A stretch of 64,000 nt of DNA from positions 124,001 through 188,000 of the forward strand of contig NZ_PHHA01000018.1 of NCBI RefSeq assembly GCF_002795425.1, read 5' to 3'. A program made the translations under genes and the position numbers. The notes under the pieces were generated by a model. That model was not told the DNA's origin, did no database searches, and saw only the letters and a list, made by a program, of their open reading frames with translations. Shown in pieces: positions 29,925 through 40,279 of the stretch. Positions within the stretch are counted from its first letter, which is position 1; every line of letters begins with the position of its first letter. This DNA is from Conservatibacter flavescens. Its GTDB lineage: Bacteria > Pseudomonadota > Gammaproteobacteria > Enterobacterales > Pasteurellaceae.

Positions 29925-31760
29925 TTATTCGCTTAAATAAGCACTTAAATCAATTGGAATTAATAACGTGTTTAATTGAGCACGCTCTGTTTTAATAAGT
30001 TGTTCAACTTCATTGAGTAGGCTGACAGCCTCCGCATAGACTTCAATAGGATCAAAAATAATCTGTTCATAAAGTGCGGTTAAAAATGATGATAAATTTT
30101 CATAAGATTGGGCCAGTAATGACACAATACATTTTTGTATGTTTTGTTGACGAAGACAAATTGGCACATTGTTTAATGTTATGCGTTGTTGTGCAAGATT
30201 TTCATGAAATTGGAAACCTATTTGAGCAAAATAGTGTTTTTGTTGCTGCCAATAGGTTTGTTGTTGTGGATCTAAACGGATAGCAAGAGGAATTAATAGC
30301 GCTTGTTGTGCAATAGTATCTTGCTGTAAGGTAAGCTGTAATTTTAATTGTTGCAGCGGTTTAATGGGCAACAAGTAAAGTTGTTGTGATTGTTGTAATA
30401 ATAATGCTTTATTGGCAATCAAACTTAAAGCACGTAAATGTTGATGTTCGGTAAAATCTGACGAAAAATCGACCGCACTTTTGGTAGTTGTGGAAGATTC
30501 TACAGCACATGTAGGCGGAGCGCTGTCTTCTGTTTTAAGTAGTTCACCATATGCAGTTTGTGCATGTTGGGGAATATAAGGTTTATGTGTCGAGAAACGC
30601 GGCTCAAATTTTCTTGAGGAAGACGAATTCGAGGAATAAGAGCTTGAGGTAAAAATGTTTTTCCCTGCAGCTGCGCGGTTAGAATCAACAGGCGATATGT
30701 GCCATTCTGGAGCCGGTTCAGCAATTTGTCTTGAGCTTGAATGTGATGGTTCAAGGGGGAGGTCGTCAGTTTGTAATGCGTTGACAATCCCTTGATAAAT
30801 AAAGTCATGAATGAGGCGTGATTGATGAAAACGTACTTCATGTTTTGTCGGATGCACATTCACATCGACATCATTAGGGTTGAGCTCTAAAAATAATACA
30901 AAAGCAGGGTATTGTTCCGTATGTAAATATTCATTATAAGCTTGCCGAATGGCATGGGTGATCACTTTATCACGAACCATGCGACCGTTAACATAGCTAT
31001 AGGCAAGGTCATTTTGAGGGCGCGTAAATTGTGGTAAAGCTACCCAACCAGATAAGTATAACTCTTCGTGTTTCCAATCAATATGAAGCGCATTTTGGAT
31101 AAAATCATTACCACAAATGGCCGCAATGCGTTTGAGTTGTTGTTCAGCATTATTCGCGTTTTTGTATTGACGAATCAGTTTATTATTATGGCTCAAACTA
31201 AAAGTTACATGGGGCTTGGCGAGTGCTATACGGCGTATTACTTCATCAATATGGGCAAACTCTGTTTTGTCGGTGCGTAAAAACTTACGGCGTGCAGGGG
31301 TATTAAAAAATAAATTCGCGACTTCAACTGTTGTGCCAACTGGGTGGGAAGCCGGTTGTATGGTTGTTTCCATATCACGACCTTGAGCATAAACTTGCCA
31401 AGCTTCGGATTGTTCAGCTGTGCGTGAGGTCAGTGTGAAACGAGAGACTGAGCTAATACTTGCTAAGGCTTCACCACGAAATCCAAGACTTAAGATAGCT
31501 TCTAAATCTTCAAGACAGAGAATTTTACTTGTGGCATGTCGTGCTAGGGCCAGGGCAAGTTCTGTTTTCGGAATGCCGAAACCGTTATCACGCACGCGAA
31601 TTAAACTTGCTCCCCCTTGTTCAATATCTATTTGAATACGCGTAGCGCCAGCATCAAGGCTATTTTCCACTAATTCCTTGACGACAGAGGCTGGTCGCTC
31701 GACGACTTCACCGGCGGCAATTTGGTTTGCCAGTTGGGGTGGTAAGATTTGAATTGCCAT
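29925..31760 (-). CDS. mutL: DNA mismatch repair protein MutL
   Basis: 611-residue GHKL ATPase linking MutS mismatch recognition to MutH strand cutting. N-terminal motifs [11 protein letters not shown] (about 32-42), DNGFGIPK and [13 protein letters not shown] (about 93-105) are intact. A variable Ser-rich linker with a stretch of Ser, Tyr and Asn (about 368-385) precedes the dimerisation domain. The start overlaps the amiB stop (TAATG). Confidence 0.96.
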   Translation of the reverse strand: MAIQILPPQLANQIAAGEVVERPASVVKELVENSLDAGATRIQIDIEQGGASLIRVRDNGFGIPKTELALALARHATSKILCLEDLEAILSLGFRGEALASISSVSRFTLTSRTAEQSEAWQVYAQGRDMETTIQPASHPVGTTVEVANLFFNTPARRKFLRTDKTEFAHIDEVIRRIALAKPHVTFSLSHNNKLIRQYKNANNAEQQLKRIAAICGNDFIQNALHIDWKHEELYLSGWVALPQFTRPQNDLAYSYVNGRMVRDKVITHAIRQAYNEYLHTEQYPAFVLFLELNPNDVDVNVHPTKHEVRFHQSRLIHDFIYQGIVNALQTDDLPLEPSHSSSRQIAEPAPEWHISPVDSNRAAAGKNIFTSSSYSSNSSSSRKFEPRFSTHKPYIPQHAQTAYGELLKTEDSAPPTCAVESSTTTKSAVDFSSDFTEHQHLRALSLIANKALLLQQSQQLYLLPIKPLQQLKLQLTLQQDTIAQQALLIPLAIRLDPQQQTYWQQQKHYFAQIGFQFHENLAQQRITLNNVPICLRQQNIQKCIVSLLAQSYENLSSFLTALYEQIIFDPIEVYAEAVSLLNEVEQLIKTERAQLNTLLIPIDLSAYLSE

Positions 31761-33415
31761 TAATCTTCTCTCAGTTTAATTTTCTGTCCTGTACGGACTC
31801 TACCATCTTTCAAGTTTGGATTAAGTTTTAGCAAGGTGCTTAGTGGTATGTTATATTCGCGTGAAACCGCACTAAGGGTTTGATCTTGCTTAATTGTATG
31901 GGTTTTTGGAATCGCTTTTCCAGCGGAGTTCCCTTTTGTTGTTGTTTTTTCTACTTTTGTACTGCTTTTTACTGTCTCTGTGGCTTTTGTTGTATTATTG
32001 ACATCAGCCGGAATTTTAATTTTTTGTCCTATCAATAAATTACGATTTTTTAGGTTGTTTAGTGCCACAATGTCATTGGCTTTAACTTTGTATCGAATAG
32101 CTAAACCATTGAGTGTTTCACCGCTTTTTACGGTATGAGTAATTGCGGAGGCTTTAACACTGGTTTTTTGAGTATTCGTTGTGGTTTTTACTTCACCTTT
32201 TGCTGTTGTTGCCACTTCGACAACTTTGGTTTCTGTGATCACTTCTGCCTGTATATTACGTTTACGGTAATCCACTAACCCGTCATAAATGACACGCGCT
32301 AACTGTCTACGATATGAAGCCGTATTTAATTTTTGCTCTTCTTCAACGTTAGATAAAAAACCGGTTTCGACCAAAATAGAAGGAATATCCGGTGAACGTA
32401 ATACACCTAAACTGGCATGTTGAGGCGTGTTTTTGCTGAGCTTGGTAATGCGTGAAAAATGCCGTAATACCGTTGAACCTAGTTCATATCCAACGCGTTG
32501 AGAATGGCCGAATTGCAAATCTAATACCGTCTGATTTAAGTATTTTTCTTTGTTATTACTTAATACTGCACCTGCACCACCTAATAATTCAGATTGTTTT
32601 TCGTGATCTTCTAACCATTGTCCCATTTCGCTATTGGCTCGTCGGTTGGATAAAACCCAAACGGAAGCGCCACGTAGTGCGGGGCTCGCAGAAGAGTCAG
32701 CATGAATGGAAACAAGATAGTTTGCCTTATTTTTACGTGCGATTTCCGAACGTTCAGGAACGGAGATGTAGTAATCGCCATTACGTGTTAAGACCGCACG
32801 AAAATTAGGATCTTTATCTAACAGCGCTTTTAATTCACGCGCGATAGACAATGTCACATTTTTTTCATAAATTTTGAGTGTGCGACCGATGGCACCAGGG
32901 TCTTTACCACCATGACCAGGATCAATAGCAATGGTCCATACAGGGAGGCGGGTTGTTGTCACTTTAGTACGTGTCGTACTGACTGGGTTTGTCGCTTTTG
33001 TATTTTGACTGCCACTAGGGTTTGGAATGGTCGCAATAACCGTATTTCCATTATTGCGAAATTTAATAGTGCTTTTTTGTTTGAGATCAAGCACAACTCG
33101 CAAGGTATTTGGTCGTGGTGGCTTATTGGGGCGAATATTGCTGACTATCCCATTATTGATTTTGTGAGGGAGAATATTGGAAGCCACTTGGCTGTTAGCA
33201 AAATCAACAATAATGCGATTAGGGTTACTAATATAAGAATAGCTATATTGGGTTTTTCCATTAAACTGAAAATGAATTTCCGTTTGTTTATCAGAAGTTT
33301 TTACTTGGATACGGTTAAGTGTACCAGCCCATGCGGATTGCATGAAAAGTATGCTAAGTAAAATTGTGCTTAGAAATATGGAAAAAAAAGATAAATGCTT
33401 TCTCATTATGATCAT
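31760..33415 (-). CDS. amiB: N-acetylmuramoyl-L-alanine amidase AmiB
   Basis: 551 residues if begun at ATG 33415; an in-frame ATG at 33406 gives 548 and a cleaner signal peptide. Neither has a clear ribosome site. A periplasmic AMIN domain (about 31-130) is followed by an Amidase_3 zinc domain with [12 protein letters not shown] (zinc His near 168) and Glu in YEKN, then two LysM repeats (about 433-476 and 505-550) that bind peptidoglycan. Splits septal murein during division. Two LysM modules are unusual compared with E. coli AmiB, which has one. Confidence 0.93.
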   Translation of the reverse strand: MIIMRKHLSFFSIFLSTILLSILFMQSAWAGTLNRIQVKTSDKQTEIHFQFNGKTQYSYSYISNPNRIIVDFANSQVASNILPHKINNGIVSNIRPNKPPRPNTLRVVLDLKQKSTIKFRNNGNTVIATIPNPSGSQNTKATNPVSTTRTKVTTTRLPVWTIAIDPGHGGKDPGAIGRTLKIYEKNVTLSIARELKALLDKDPNFRAVLTRNGDYYISVPERSEIARKNKANYLVSIHADSSASPALRGASVWVLSNRRANSEMGQWLEDHEKQSELLGGAGAVLSNNKEKYLNQTVLDLQFGHSQRVGYELGSTVLRHFSRITKLSKNTPQHASLGVLRSPDIPSILVETGFLSNVEEEQKLNTASYRRQLARVIYDGLVDYRKRNIQAEVITETKVVEVATTAKGEVKTTTNTQKTSVKASAITHTVKSGETLNGLAIRYKVKANDIVALNNLKNRNLLIGQKIKIPADVNNTTKATETVKSSTKVEKTTTKGNSAGKAIPKTHTIKQDQTLSAVSREYNIPLSTLLKLNPNLKDGRVRTGQKIKLRED

Positions 33416-33497
33416 TATATGGTTAGTTAATTAATACTGCGATTGTCTATTTTGCGTGATCTTAGTGTAATTGGCAAATGCTTTTGTTTTGCTTATG

Positions 33498-33638
33498 TTA
33501 ATCAATAATATCCGGAGTGACGGCATCAACTACATTAACCGCAGTACCTACGACACTGCCGACAGCTGAGGCGACAATGCAGCCGCTTAGCAATGAATAT
33601 AATACAAAAAGCGTAGATAATCGGGTGATAGTTTTCAT
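33498..33638 (-). CDS. 46-residue lipoprotein of unknown function
   Basis: A tiny gene encoding a signal peptide with the lipobox LLSGC (Cys at residue 20), followed by a Val/Ala-rich stretch IVASAVGSVVGTAVNVVDA and ending PDIID. AAGG lies six bases upstream of the ATG. The mature part would be only 27 residues, resembling the small entericidin-like and related lipoproteins in size and Gly/Ala/Val content, though no firm family can be assigned from sequence alone. It lies about 100 bases after cdd on the same strand. Confidence 0.65.
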   Translation of the reverse strand: MKTITRLSTLFVLYSLLSGCIVASAVGSVVGTAVNVVDAVTPDIID

Positions 33639-33739
33639 GAAAGACCTTGTTATGTTTATTCAATATTTCAGGATTAAAATGACTTGTGATATTGGACTTT
33701 ATTTGGTGCATTAAGTTCCCGGCTAGTGAGAATGTTTAG

Positions 33740-34636
33740 CTAAGAAAGCCCAATGTAATTTAGTTCTAGCTGGCATGTGAGCCTGAGTAATGTTTCGCTC
33801 ATATGGCGGTAACTGAGGTGATGGGCGTGTTCGACCATGATGGCTTGTTGAATTTCAGCGAAATCGTAGCCTTGTAATCGGACTCCGTTGAGCGCAACTT
33901 GCATGGCAGGTAAGCTTGGATTAAACGCAGCATTTTCTATATAGCTCCCATGAACAACATGTCCATTTTGCATTTTGAGAGCGATGCCGTGATAGTTGCG
34001 AGAATAGGGGGCATGAGACTGATTTGCGGCTTGAAGTGCGGTTAATATTAAGGCATTTTTTGTGGTTAATTGTAATTTATTATCATGTTTATCAAATAAA
34101 CGCGTGTGAATATCCAGATCCTTAGGCCCAAAGGCATCGGGGAGATATTGGGATAATTTGTTGGATTGACTATGTGGCAAATGAATGAGCAGCTCTTCTG
34201 CGCTATTGAGTTCATTCATAAATTGGCGACAATGGCCACAAGGTGTGTAATTGACTGTAATAGCTTGAATTTTAGTCGCTCCTTGTGTCAAGGCATGGCT
34301 AATTGCGCTTTGTTCCGCATGAATGGTTTGTTGAATAATACTGCCTTGAAATTCTTGGTTGGCACCAAAATAAAGTGAACCATCTTCACAATGTGCAATC
34401 GCACCGACACGAAATTGAGAAATGGGGGTATGTGCATAACAGGCGGCGACAGGAAGCAATATTAGCGCTAGTGACTGCGTAGTAAATTGATACTTTTGAC
34501 AGAATGTCTGTACATTGTTACTCGATAAGTAACCGGCAAAATGTTGTTCTGCTAGACAAGTAAAGAGCTGTTGAGCAAAATCCTTATTCTCAAATTGTTG
34601 TAGTGCTTCTTCAATACGCGTTGAAATAGAAAACAT
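33740..34636 (-). CDS. cdd: Cytidine deaminase
   Basis: 298-residue two-domain deaminase of the E. coli type (294). The active domain has HAEQS (His106, Glu108) and PCGHC (Cys133, Cys136) binding zinc. The second, catalytically inactive half follows (about 180-298), as expected for the large dimeric form. It converts cytidine and deoxycytidine to uridine nucleosides for pyrimidine salvage. Confidence 0.96.
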   Translation of the reverse strand: MFSISTRIEEALQQFENKDFAQQLFTCLAEQHFAGYLSSNNVQTFCQKYQFTTQSLALILLPVAACYAHTPISQFRVGAIAHCEDGSLYFGANQEFQGSIIQQTIHAEQSAISHALTQGATKIQAITVNYTPCGHCRQFMNELNSAEELLIHLPHSQSNKLSQYLPDAFGPKDLDIHTRLFDKHDNKLQLTTKNALILTALQAANQSHAPYSRNYHGIALKMQNGHVVHGSYIENAAFNPSLPAMQVALNGVRLQGYDFAEIQQAIMVEHAHHLSYRHMSETLLRLTCQLELNYIGLS

Positions 34637-34670
34637 AGCGTGCCTTTATCTACAGTTTGGTCCGTTTAAA

Positions 34671-34697
34671 ACAAAAAACTCCCCCAAAGGGGGAGTT
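34671..34697 (-). terminator. potD terminator
   Basis: On the minus strand AACTCCCCC (34697-34689) pairs with GGGGGAGTT (34685-34677) around TTT, followed by TTTTTTGT. It lies directly after potD. Confidence 0.9.
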
Positions 34698-34705
34698 AGT
34701 CACCA

Positions 34706-35812
34706 TTATTTAGCAGCTTTTAGCTGTTGATAATAATTTTCATATAATTGAATTGCTTCATCACCCACATCATCTTGCCACTGACTGTTATTTAAAATCT
34801 CAGGGGTTGGATAAATTGCAGGATCTTGAGTAATTTCATCAGGAATTAACGCTAATGCTTCTTTGTTAGAGGTTGGATAGCCAACTTCTAAAGTTAATTT
34901 TGCAGAAGCTTCTTTACCTAATAAGTAGTTGATTAGTTTATGAGCACCATCAACATTTTTCGCATTTGCAGGGATAGCAAGGTTATCAACCCATAATACT
35001 GGGCCCTCTTTCGGATAGATTAAATTAACCGGCGCACCTTCTTTTTTAGCAATACGAATTGAACCATTCCAAATTTGACCAATTTGAGATTCGCCTGAAA
35101 TAAAGGTATTAGCAGGGTTATCTGAAGTAAAGGTTAATACGTTTGGACGTAATTTTAACAATTCTTCGTAAGCTGCTTTGATTTCTTCAGGATCTCTAGT
35201 ATTTGGATTTTTACCCATTTTTAATAGAGCAATGTTGAATACTTCGCGAGCATCATCAAGTAATTGAACTTTGCCTTTGAATTCTTCTTTCCACAAATCA
35301 CCCCAAGAAGTGAATTGGCTACCGTCACCGTATACTTCAGTGCTGAATGCAATACCTGGTGCGCCTAATAATTGTGGTAAAGAATATTTATTGCCTTTAT
35401 CATACTCTTTATCAAGCATATTTGGATCAAGTTCGGCAATAACTGGCAATTTACTATGATCTAATTCTAATAACATTCCTTCACGTGCCATTTTTGACAT
35501 GAAGTAGTTAGTTGGAGCAATTACATCATAGCCATCGTTTTTGGCGATAAGCTGTGCTTTTACTTTCGCATACATTTCTTCATTGGACTGTAGGCTTGAT
35601 TGAATAACTTTAATGCCAGTTTGTTTGGTAAAGTCGTCTAATAAACCTTCTGGAACATATTCTGTCCAAGTATAGAGATGCACAGTACCGGCATCTTTAG
35701 TCGGTGCTGCTTCAGGTGCTTTAGTCTCAGCGGTTTTGGTATCTTTATCATTACAAGCTGTAAGAGTAACTGCGATTAAACTCGCTGCAAAAAGACCCGT
35801 CAATTTCTTCAT
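34706..35812 (-). CDS. potD: Spermidine/putrescine-binding protein PotD (lipoprotein form)
   Basis: 368-residue solute-binding protein of the polyamine ABC transporter. The signal peptide ends with lipobox LTAC (Cys20), so it is a lipid-anchored protein rather than the free periplasmic protein of E. coli. The mature part begins with an Asp/Lys/Thr-rich linker and the VHLYTWTEYVPEGLLDDF fold start; polyamine-contact Trp and acidic residues such as in LWVDNLAIP are present. It is separated from potABC by 155 bases with a terminator. Confidence 0.93.
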   Translation of the reverse strand: MKKLTGLFAASLIAVTLTACNDKDTKTAETKAPEAAPTKDAGTVHLYTWTEYVPEGLLDDFTKQTGIKVIQSSLQSNEEMYAKVKAQLIAKNDGYDVIAPTNYFMSKMAREGMLLELDHSKLPVIAELDPNMLDKEYDKGNKYSLPQLLGAPGIAFSTEVYGDGSQFTSWGDLWKEEFKGKVQLLDDAREVFNIALLKMGKNPNTRDPEEIKAAYEELLKLRPNVLTFTSDNPANTFISGESQIGQIWNGSIRIAKKEGAPVNLIYPKEGPVLWVDNLAIPANAKNVDGAHKLINYLLGKEASAKLTLEVGYPTSNKEALALIPDEITQDPAIYPTPEILNNSQWQDDVGDEAIQLYENYYQQLKAAK

Positions 35813-35904
35813 CTAATTTATCTCCTAGAATAAAAGGATGTAAAAAAATTCTTTTTTGCACCGCACTTTTGTGTTGAACACATAGGCAGTGATAAAAAAG
35901 AGCA

Positions 35905-35934
35905 CAAAAAACGCCTTGATTTGCGTCAAGGCGT
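35905..35934 (-). terminator. Terminator between potC and potD
   Basis: On the minus strand ACGCCTTGA pairs with TCAAGGCGT (35911-35934), followed by TTTTTT. An uptake sequence (35860-35868) lies between it and potD. Confidence 0.85.
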
Positions 35935-35967
35935 ATTGTAAGTTTTCATGTCGCTTTTGTGAAGCTT

Positions 35968-36735
35968 TTATGATTGTTTTTTCGCAATAATTTGGCTTAA
36001 AGCAACAAGAATTAGTGAAACAATAATTAAAATTGTCGCTAATGCATTCACTTCAGGGGTTACACCTGTTTTCACCAGTGAGAAGATTTTCAGTGGAAGT
36101 ACTTCATAGTCAACACCGGTAACGAATGAAGAGATCACCACATCATCAAGGGAAACCGTAAAGCTCAGTAACCAACCAGAAACAATAGCAGGTAGCGCAA
36201 GTGGTAAAATTATTTTACGCAAAATCGTAATTTCACTTGCTCCTAAATCACGAGCCGCTTCTAACATTTTCAGGTCAAACCCTTGTAGACGTGAGAACAC
36301 GGCAATTACCACATAAGGTAAACAGAATGTGACATGGGCAAAGAGTAATGACCAGAAGCCTAATGAGATACCGACTAGCATAAATAAAGCTAAGAATGAT
36401 ACAGCCATAACAATATCAGGCGACATCATTACAATAAATAACATACCACCGACGGCTTGTTTCCCTTTAAAACGATAACGGTAAAGAGCGATCGCTGTTA
36501 ACCCCCCGATAATCGTAGCTAATGTTGCTGACACAAAAGCGATAATCAAAGAATGCCAAGCTGCTTGAATCAGTGTGTCGTTATTCCATAGGCTTTCATA
36601 CCAGTTCCAACTAAACCCTTTCCAGGTTAAGCCATAACGGTCTGCGTTAAAAGAGTTACCTACTAAGATAATAATTGGGATATACAAATAAGCGTATACC
36701 ACAAACATAAAGACATTACGTAGTAAACGGCTCAT
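35968..36735 (-). CDS. potC: Spermidine/putrescine ABC transporter permease PotC
   Basis: 255-residue membrane permease with about six helices. The EAA loop contacting the ATPase is EAARDLGASEITILRKIILPL (about 158-178). It forms a heterodimer with PotB. Its start overlaps the potB stop by one base (TAATG). Confidence 0.94.
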   Translation of the reverse strand: MSRLLRNVFMFVVYAYLYIPIIILVGNSFNADRYGLTWKGFSWNWYESLWNNDTLIQAAWHSLIIAFVSATLATIIGGLTAIALYRYRFKGKQAVGGMLFIVMMSPDIVMAVSFLALFMLVGISLGFWSLLFAHVTFCLPYVVIAVFSRLQGFDLKMLEAARDLGASEITILRKIILPLALPAIVSGWLLSFTVSLDDVVISSFVTGVDYEVLPLKIFSLVKTGVTPEVNALATILIIVSLILVALSQIIAKKQS

Positions 36736-37595
36736 TATTCTAACTCCATTTTCTTATTCAATAGTTTATTTGCGCGGTAATAAACAAAGATTAATAACGC
36801 CATGAGTACAGTCAATGCAATACTAATTGTTGAACCGAATGGCCAGTTACGCGAGACTAAGAATTCGCTCTTAATGACATTACCTACTAATAAGACTTTC
36901 GCGCCACCGAGTAAGTCCGCAACGTAGAACATGCCCATCGCTGGGAGTAAAACAAGCAAACAACCGGCAACAATACCAGGCATGGTAAGTGGAATAATGA
37001 TTTTGACAAAACGTTGGAACGCGTTAGCCCCTAAATCTTTTGCCGCCTCAAGTAAACGGCCATCTAATTTTTCGATAGTCGCGTAGAGTGGTAAAATCAT
37101 AAACGGCAGTAATACATACACAAGGCCAATAATTACCGCAACTTCCGTATTTAAAATACGGATTGGTTCGTCAATAATCCCTAATGATAACAAGGCGCTA
37201 TTTAAAACCCCTCTTACCCCTAAAAAGATTTTCATACCATAAATACGGATTAAGGAATTTGTCCAAAATGGCAAAATGACCAAAAAGAGTAAAAATGGAC
37301 GATATTTAGGGTTGATTTTTGTAATCATAAAAGCAAAAGGATAGCCAATCACCAAGCAGATAATCGTGGCGATCCCTGACATATATAATGAATTCCACAT
37401 TACTTGCGCATAAAGTGGCTCAAACAGGCGTTTATAGCTGTCTAAAGAGAATGTGAATTCAACAAAATTGCTACTATCTCGGGTTAAAAAACTGGTAATA
37501 AATACCAACAGATTTGGTATTAATACGAAAAAGGTTAACCAAGCGAAGATAATTGCAACGGTAATTGTTTGAAACTTACGCGTCGTCATTTTCAT
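36735..37595 (-). CDS. potB: Spermidine/putrescine ABC transporter permease PotB
   Basis: 286-residue permease with six predicted helices and the EAA loop [21 protein letters not shown] (about 182-202). It starts 20 bases inside the end of potA, showing tight translational coupling; two in-frame ATG codons (37595 and 37589) are possible starts. Confidence 0.94.
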   Translation of the reverse strand: MKMTTRKFQTITVAIIFAWLTFFVLIPNLLVFITSFLTRDSSNFVEFTFSLDSYKRLFEPLYAQVMWNSLYMSGIATIICLVIGYPFAFMITKINPKYRPFLLFLVILPFWTNSLIRIYGMKIFLGVRGVLNSALLSLGIIDEPIRILNTEVAVIIGLVYVLLPFMILPLYATIEKLDGRLLEAAKDLGANAFQRFVKIIIPLTMPGIVAGCLLVLLPAMGMFYVADLLGGAKVLLVGNVIKSEFLVSRNWPFGSTISIALTVLMALLIFVYYRANKLLNKKMELE

Positions 37596-38700
37596 CTTTT
37601 AGCACCACTTCCCAACTTTCAATCCAAGTTACTAATACTTTTTGATCTAATGAATGATCGATGTTTGGATCATCTTCATTAAAGAACTCACTGACTAAGA
37701 CATTTTTACCATTATGATCTAATCGAATTGTGGATTCTAATGTCATTCCTTTATAGTTACGCTCAATGATATGACCAATAATACCATTTGGTGATTGCTC
37801 ATTTTCATCTAATTCTTCAATTTGTACATCTTCTGGGCGTAATAACACTTTGACTTTTTCATTCGGCTGAACATCTAATGCAGAATAAATTTCGCAGATA
37901 CGGCCTTCCACGTTAGCACGAACGCGTTTTTCATCAATACGCTCAATTACCGTTGCTTCAAATAAGTTGATTTCACCGATAAATTTTGCAACAAAGAGAT
38001 TTTTAGGCTCTTCGTAAATTTCACGCGGTGAACCATCTTGTTGAATATTACCGCCGCGTAACACAATAATGCGGTCTGACATAGTCAACGCTTCTTCTTG
38101 ATCGTGGGTAACGAAAATAAAGGTAATACCTAATTGGCGTTGTAATGCTTTTAATTCATTTTGCATTTGTTTACGCAATTTGTAATCTAGAGCAGACAAC
38201 GATTCATCAAGTAACAAGACTTTAGGTTTGTTGACAACTGCGCGAGCAATGGCAATACGTTGTTGCTGACCACCAGAGAGTTGTGCTGGTTTATGATCCG
38301 CATATTCCTCCAATTGCACCATACGCAAAGCTTCCAATACACGAGGTTTAATTTGGTCACTCGGCACTTTTTGCATACGCAAACCGAAAGCCACGTTGTC
38401 AAAAATCGTCATGTGTGGAAATAATGCATAGCTTTGGAAGACGGTATTAATATGACGTTGTTCTGCAGGAACATCCGTAATATCTTCACCATCAAGAATA
38501 ATTTTTCCGCTATCAAGTTCCTCAAAACCTGCGATTAAACGAAGTACGGTTGTTTTACCACAACCAGAAGGACCAAGAATGGTTAAAAACTCACCATGAT
38601 TAATCGTTAAATCAATATTATTAACGACCGTTTTATTTCCATAAGATTTTTTGATAGAACGAAGCTCAATAATTGGCTTGTTTTGAACTGGATTTTCCAC
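37576..38700 (-). CDS. potA: Spermidine/putrescine ABC transporter ATPase PotA
   Basis: 374-residue ABC ATPase. Walker [10 protein letters not shown] is at 43-51, signature LSGGQQQ at 141-147, Walker B LLLDES at 162-167, then a C-terminal TOBE-type regulatory domain. I favour GTG 38700, which gives a length close to E. coli PotA (378); an upstream GTG at 38751 would add 17 residues. A GGGAG lies 13 bases before GTG 38700, which is a little far, so the start is uncertain. Confidence 0.9.
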   Translation of the reverse strand: MENPVQNKPIIELRSIKKSYGNKTVVNNIDLTINHGEFLTILGPSGCGKTTVLRLIAGFEELDSGKIILDGEDITDVPAEQRHINTVFQSYALFPHMTIFDNVAFGLRMQKVPSDQIKPRVLEALRMVQLEEYADHKPAQLSGGQQQRIAIARAVVNKPKVLLLDESLSALDYKLRKQMQNELKALQRQLGITFIFVTHDQEEALTMSDRIIVLRGGNIQQDGSPREIYEEPKNLFVAKFIGEINLFEATVIERIDEKRVRANVEGRICEIYSALDVQPNEKVKVLLRPEDVQIEELDENEQSPNGIIGHIIERNYKGMTLESTIRLDHNGKNVLVSEFFNEDDPNIDHSLDQKVLVTWIESWEVVLKDENDDA

Positions 38701-38723
38701 TAGCTTTGGTTTTCTCCCTGAGT

Positions 38724-38738
38724 TATCACAATGTGATA
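38724..38738. promoter_or_regulatory. Perfect 15-base palindrome upstream of potA
   Basis: TATCACA-A-TGTGATA, 7-1-7 symmetry, just before the probable ribosome site of potA. It is not a CRP site (the half sites face the wrong way). The binding protein is unknown. Confidence 0.45.
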
Positions 38739-38907
38739 TAAATAAACACACACAAATAAAAATAGAGAAAAAGTTTCTATTTGTGACCTAAAATTTTAGA
38801 AGTGTAAATGATATAGCGATTAGTTCATAATGAAAAGGGATAATCGTATTTTTTCTTAAAAAATGATAGGATTTTTTATATTCTCCATACATTATTTGAG
38901 GTTATTT

Positions 38908-40164
38908 ATGGCAAGTCGAGCATCACAACACAAAGATAGGTTATTAGAGCGTTTTTTAAACTATATCAGTATTGATACACAATCGAAAGTCGGTGCAACA
39001 ATGTCGCCTAGTTCATCGGGACAGCTTAAGTTAGCCAAATATCTTGTTCAAGAGGTTAAGGCGTTGGGGTTGGAGCAAATTGAATTAAGTGAACAGGGAG
39101 TGGTCACTGCATATTTACCTGCACCTCAACAGGGTAATGGCGTGCCAACTATCGGATTAGTCGCTCACCTTGATACCTCACCGCAAGTGAGCGGAAAAAA
39201 TGTAAAACCTGAAGTGATTGAAAATTATCGAGGAGGGGATATTGCTTTGGGTATCGGAGAGGCATTTATTAGTCCGGTTCATTTTCCTTTTCTTCAACAG
39301 TTAATAGGTAAAACCCTTATTGTTACTGATGGTAATACGTTATTGGGCGCAGATAACAAGGCCGGAATTGCAGAAATTATGACCGCACTTTCTGTCTTGA
39401 AAGAGAGCAAGACGGAGAGAGCAAATATACGCGTAGTGTTTATGCCTGATGAGGAAATTGGATTAGGTATGAATTTTTTCCCTTTGGAGCGCTTTTCTTG
39501 TGATTGGGCATATACGATTGATGGTGGCGAAGTAGGGGAATTGGAATATGAGAATTTTAATGCAGCGAATGCTGTAGTGACGATTTATGGACATGGGATC
39601 CATCCTGGATTGGCTAAAGATAAAATGGTGAATGCATTAGCATTAGCTTGTGAGTTTCAACAGTATTTTCCTAAGAATGAAACACCTGAGACGACGGAGG
39701 GTAAAGCCGGTTTTTATCATTTAGATGGCTTGGAAGGAGATATAGAGAAAGTTCAATTACATTATATTATCCGTGATTTTGATGGGGATAACTTTGTGAG
39801 ACGTAAAGCTTTTATTGCGCAAGCCGTACAAGATTTTAATCGTAATAAACAGTTAAAACGTCAAGTAGAAGTGCAAATTACAGACATATATCGAAATATG
39901 TATGATGTTGTTCAAACTGTACCACAAGCTATTGAATTAGCCGAACAAGCTATGAAGAAATGTGGTATTACACCGTTGCATAAAGCAATACGTGGAGGAA
40001 CAGATGGCGCAAAACTTGCTGAAATGGGGATTGCTTGTCCAAATATATTTACCGGTGGTTATAATTTTCATAGTAAACAGGAATTGATTACATTAGAGGG
40101 AATGGTCAGTGCCGTTGATGTCATTATTACTATGGCTGAGTTGGCGAGTGAGATGAGTAATTAA
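38908..40164 (+). CDS. pepT: Peptidase T (tripeptide aminopeptidase)
   Basis: 418-residue M20 zinc exopeptidase removing the N-terminal residue of tripeptides. Metal-site motifs are AHLDTSP (His87, Asp89), LLGADNKAG, and the catalytic pair in PDEEIG; the C-terminal FTGGYNFHS supplies the last ligand. I start at ATG 38908, with TTGAGG seven bases upstream; an ATG-like start at 38863 would add 15 hydrophobic residues without support. Confidence 0.95.
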   Translation: MASRASQHKDRLLERFLNYISIDTQSKVGATMSPSSSGQLKLAKYLVQEVKALGLEQIELSEQGVVTAYLPAPQQGNGVPTIGLVAHLDTSPQVSGKNVKPEVIENYRGGDIALGIGEAFISPVHFPFLQQLIGKTLIVTDGNTLLGADNKAGIAEIMTALSVLKESKTERANIRVVFMPDEEIGLGMNFFPLERFSCDWAYTIDGGEVGELEYENFNAANAVVTIYGHGIHPGLAKDKMVNALALACEFQQYFPKNETPETTEGKAGFYHLDGLEGDIEKVQLHYIIRDFDGDNFVRRKAFIAQAVQDFNRNKQLKRQVEVQITDIYRNMYDVVQTVPQAIELAEQAMKKCGITPLHKAIRGGTDGAKLAEMGIACPNIFTGGYNFHSKQELITLEGMVSAVDVIITMAELASEMSN

Positions 40165-40207
40165 TTTGTTTCATTCGTACGGCATGCTGTTTATGTGATT
40201 TTTCACT

Positions 40208-40235
40208 CTTGAAATTTTGATTTTTTTCCTCATAT
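40208..40235 (+). promoter_or_regulatory. Heat-shock (sigma-32) promoter of htpG
   Basis: CTTGAAA (40208-40214)-N13-CCTCATAT (40228-40235) matches the sigma-32 consensus CTTGAAA / CCCCATNT at 7 of 7 and 7 of 8 positions, about 45 bases upstream of the htpG ATG. Confidence 0.75.
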
Positions 40236-40279
40236 TAGCTTTTAAGTTTATTAATCATATTTTTATAGGATAGATTCAC

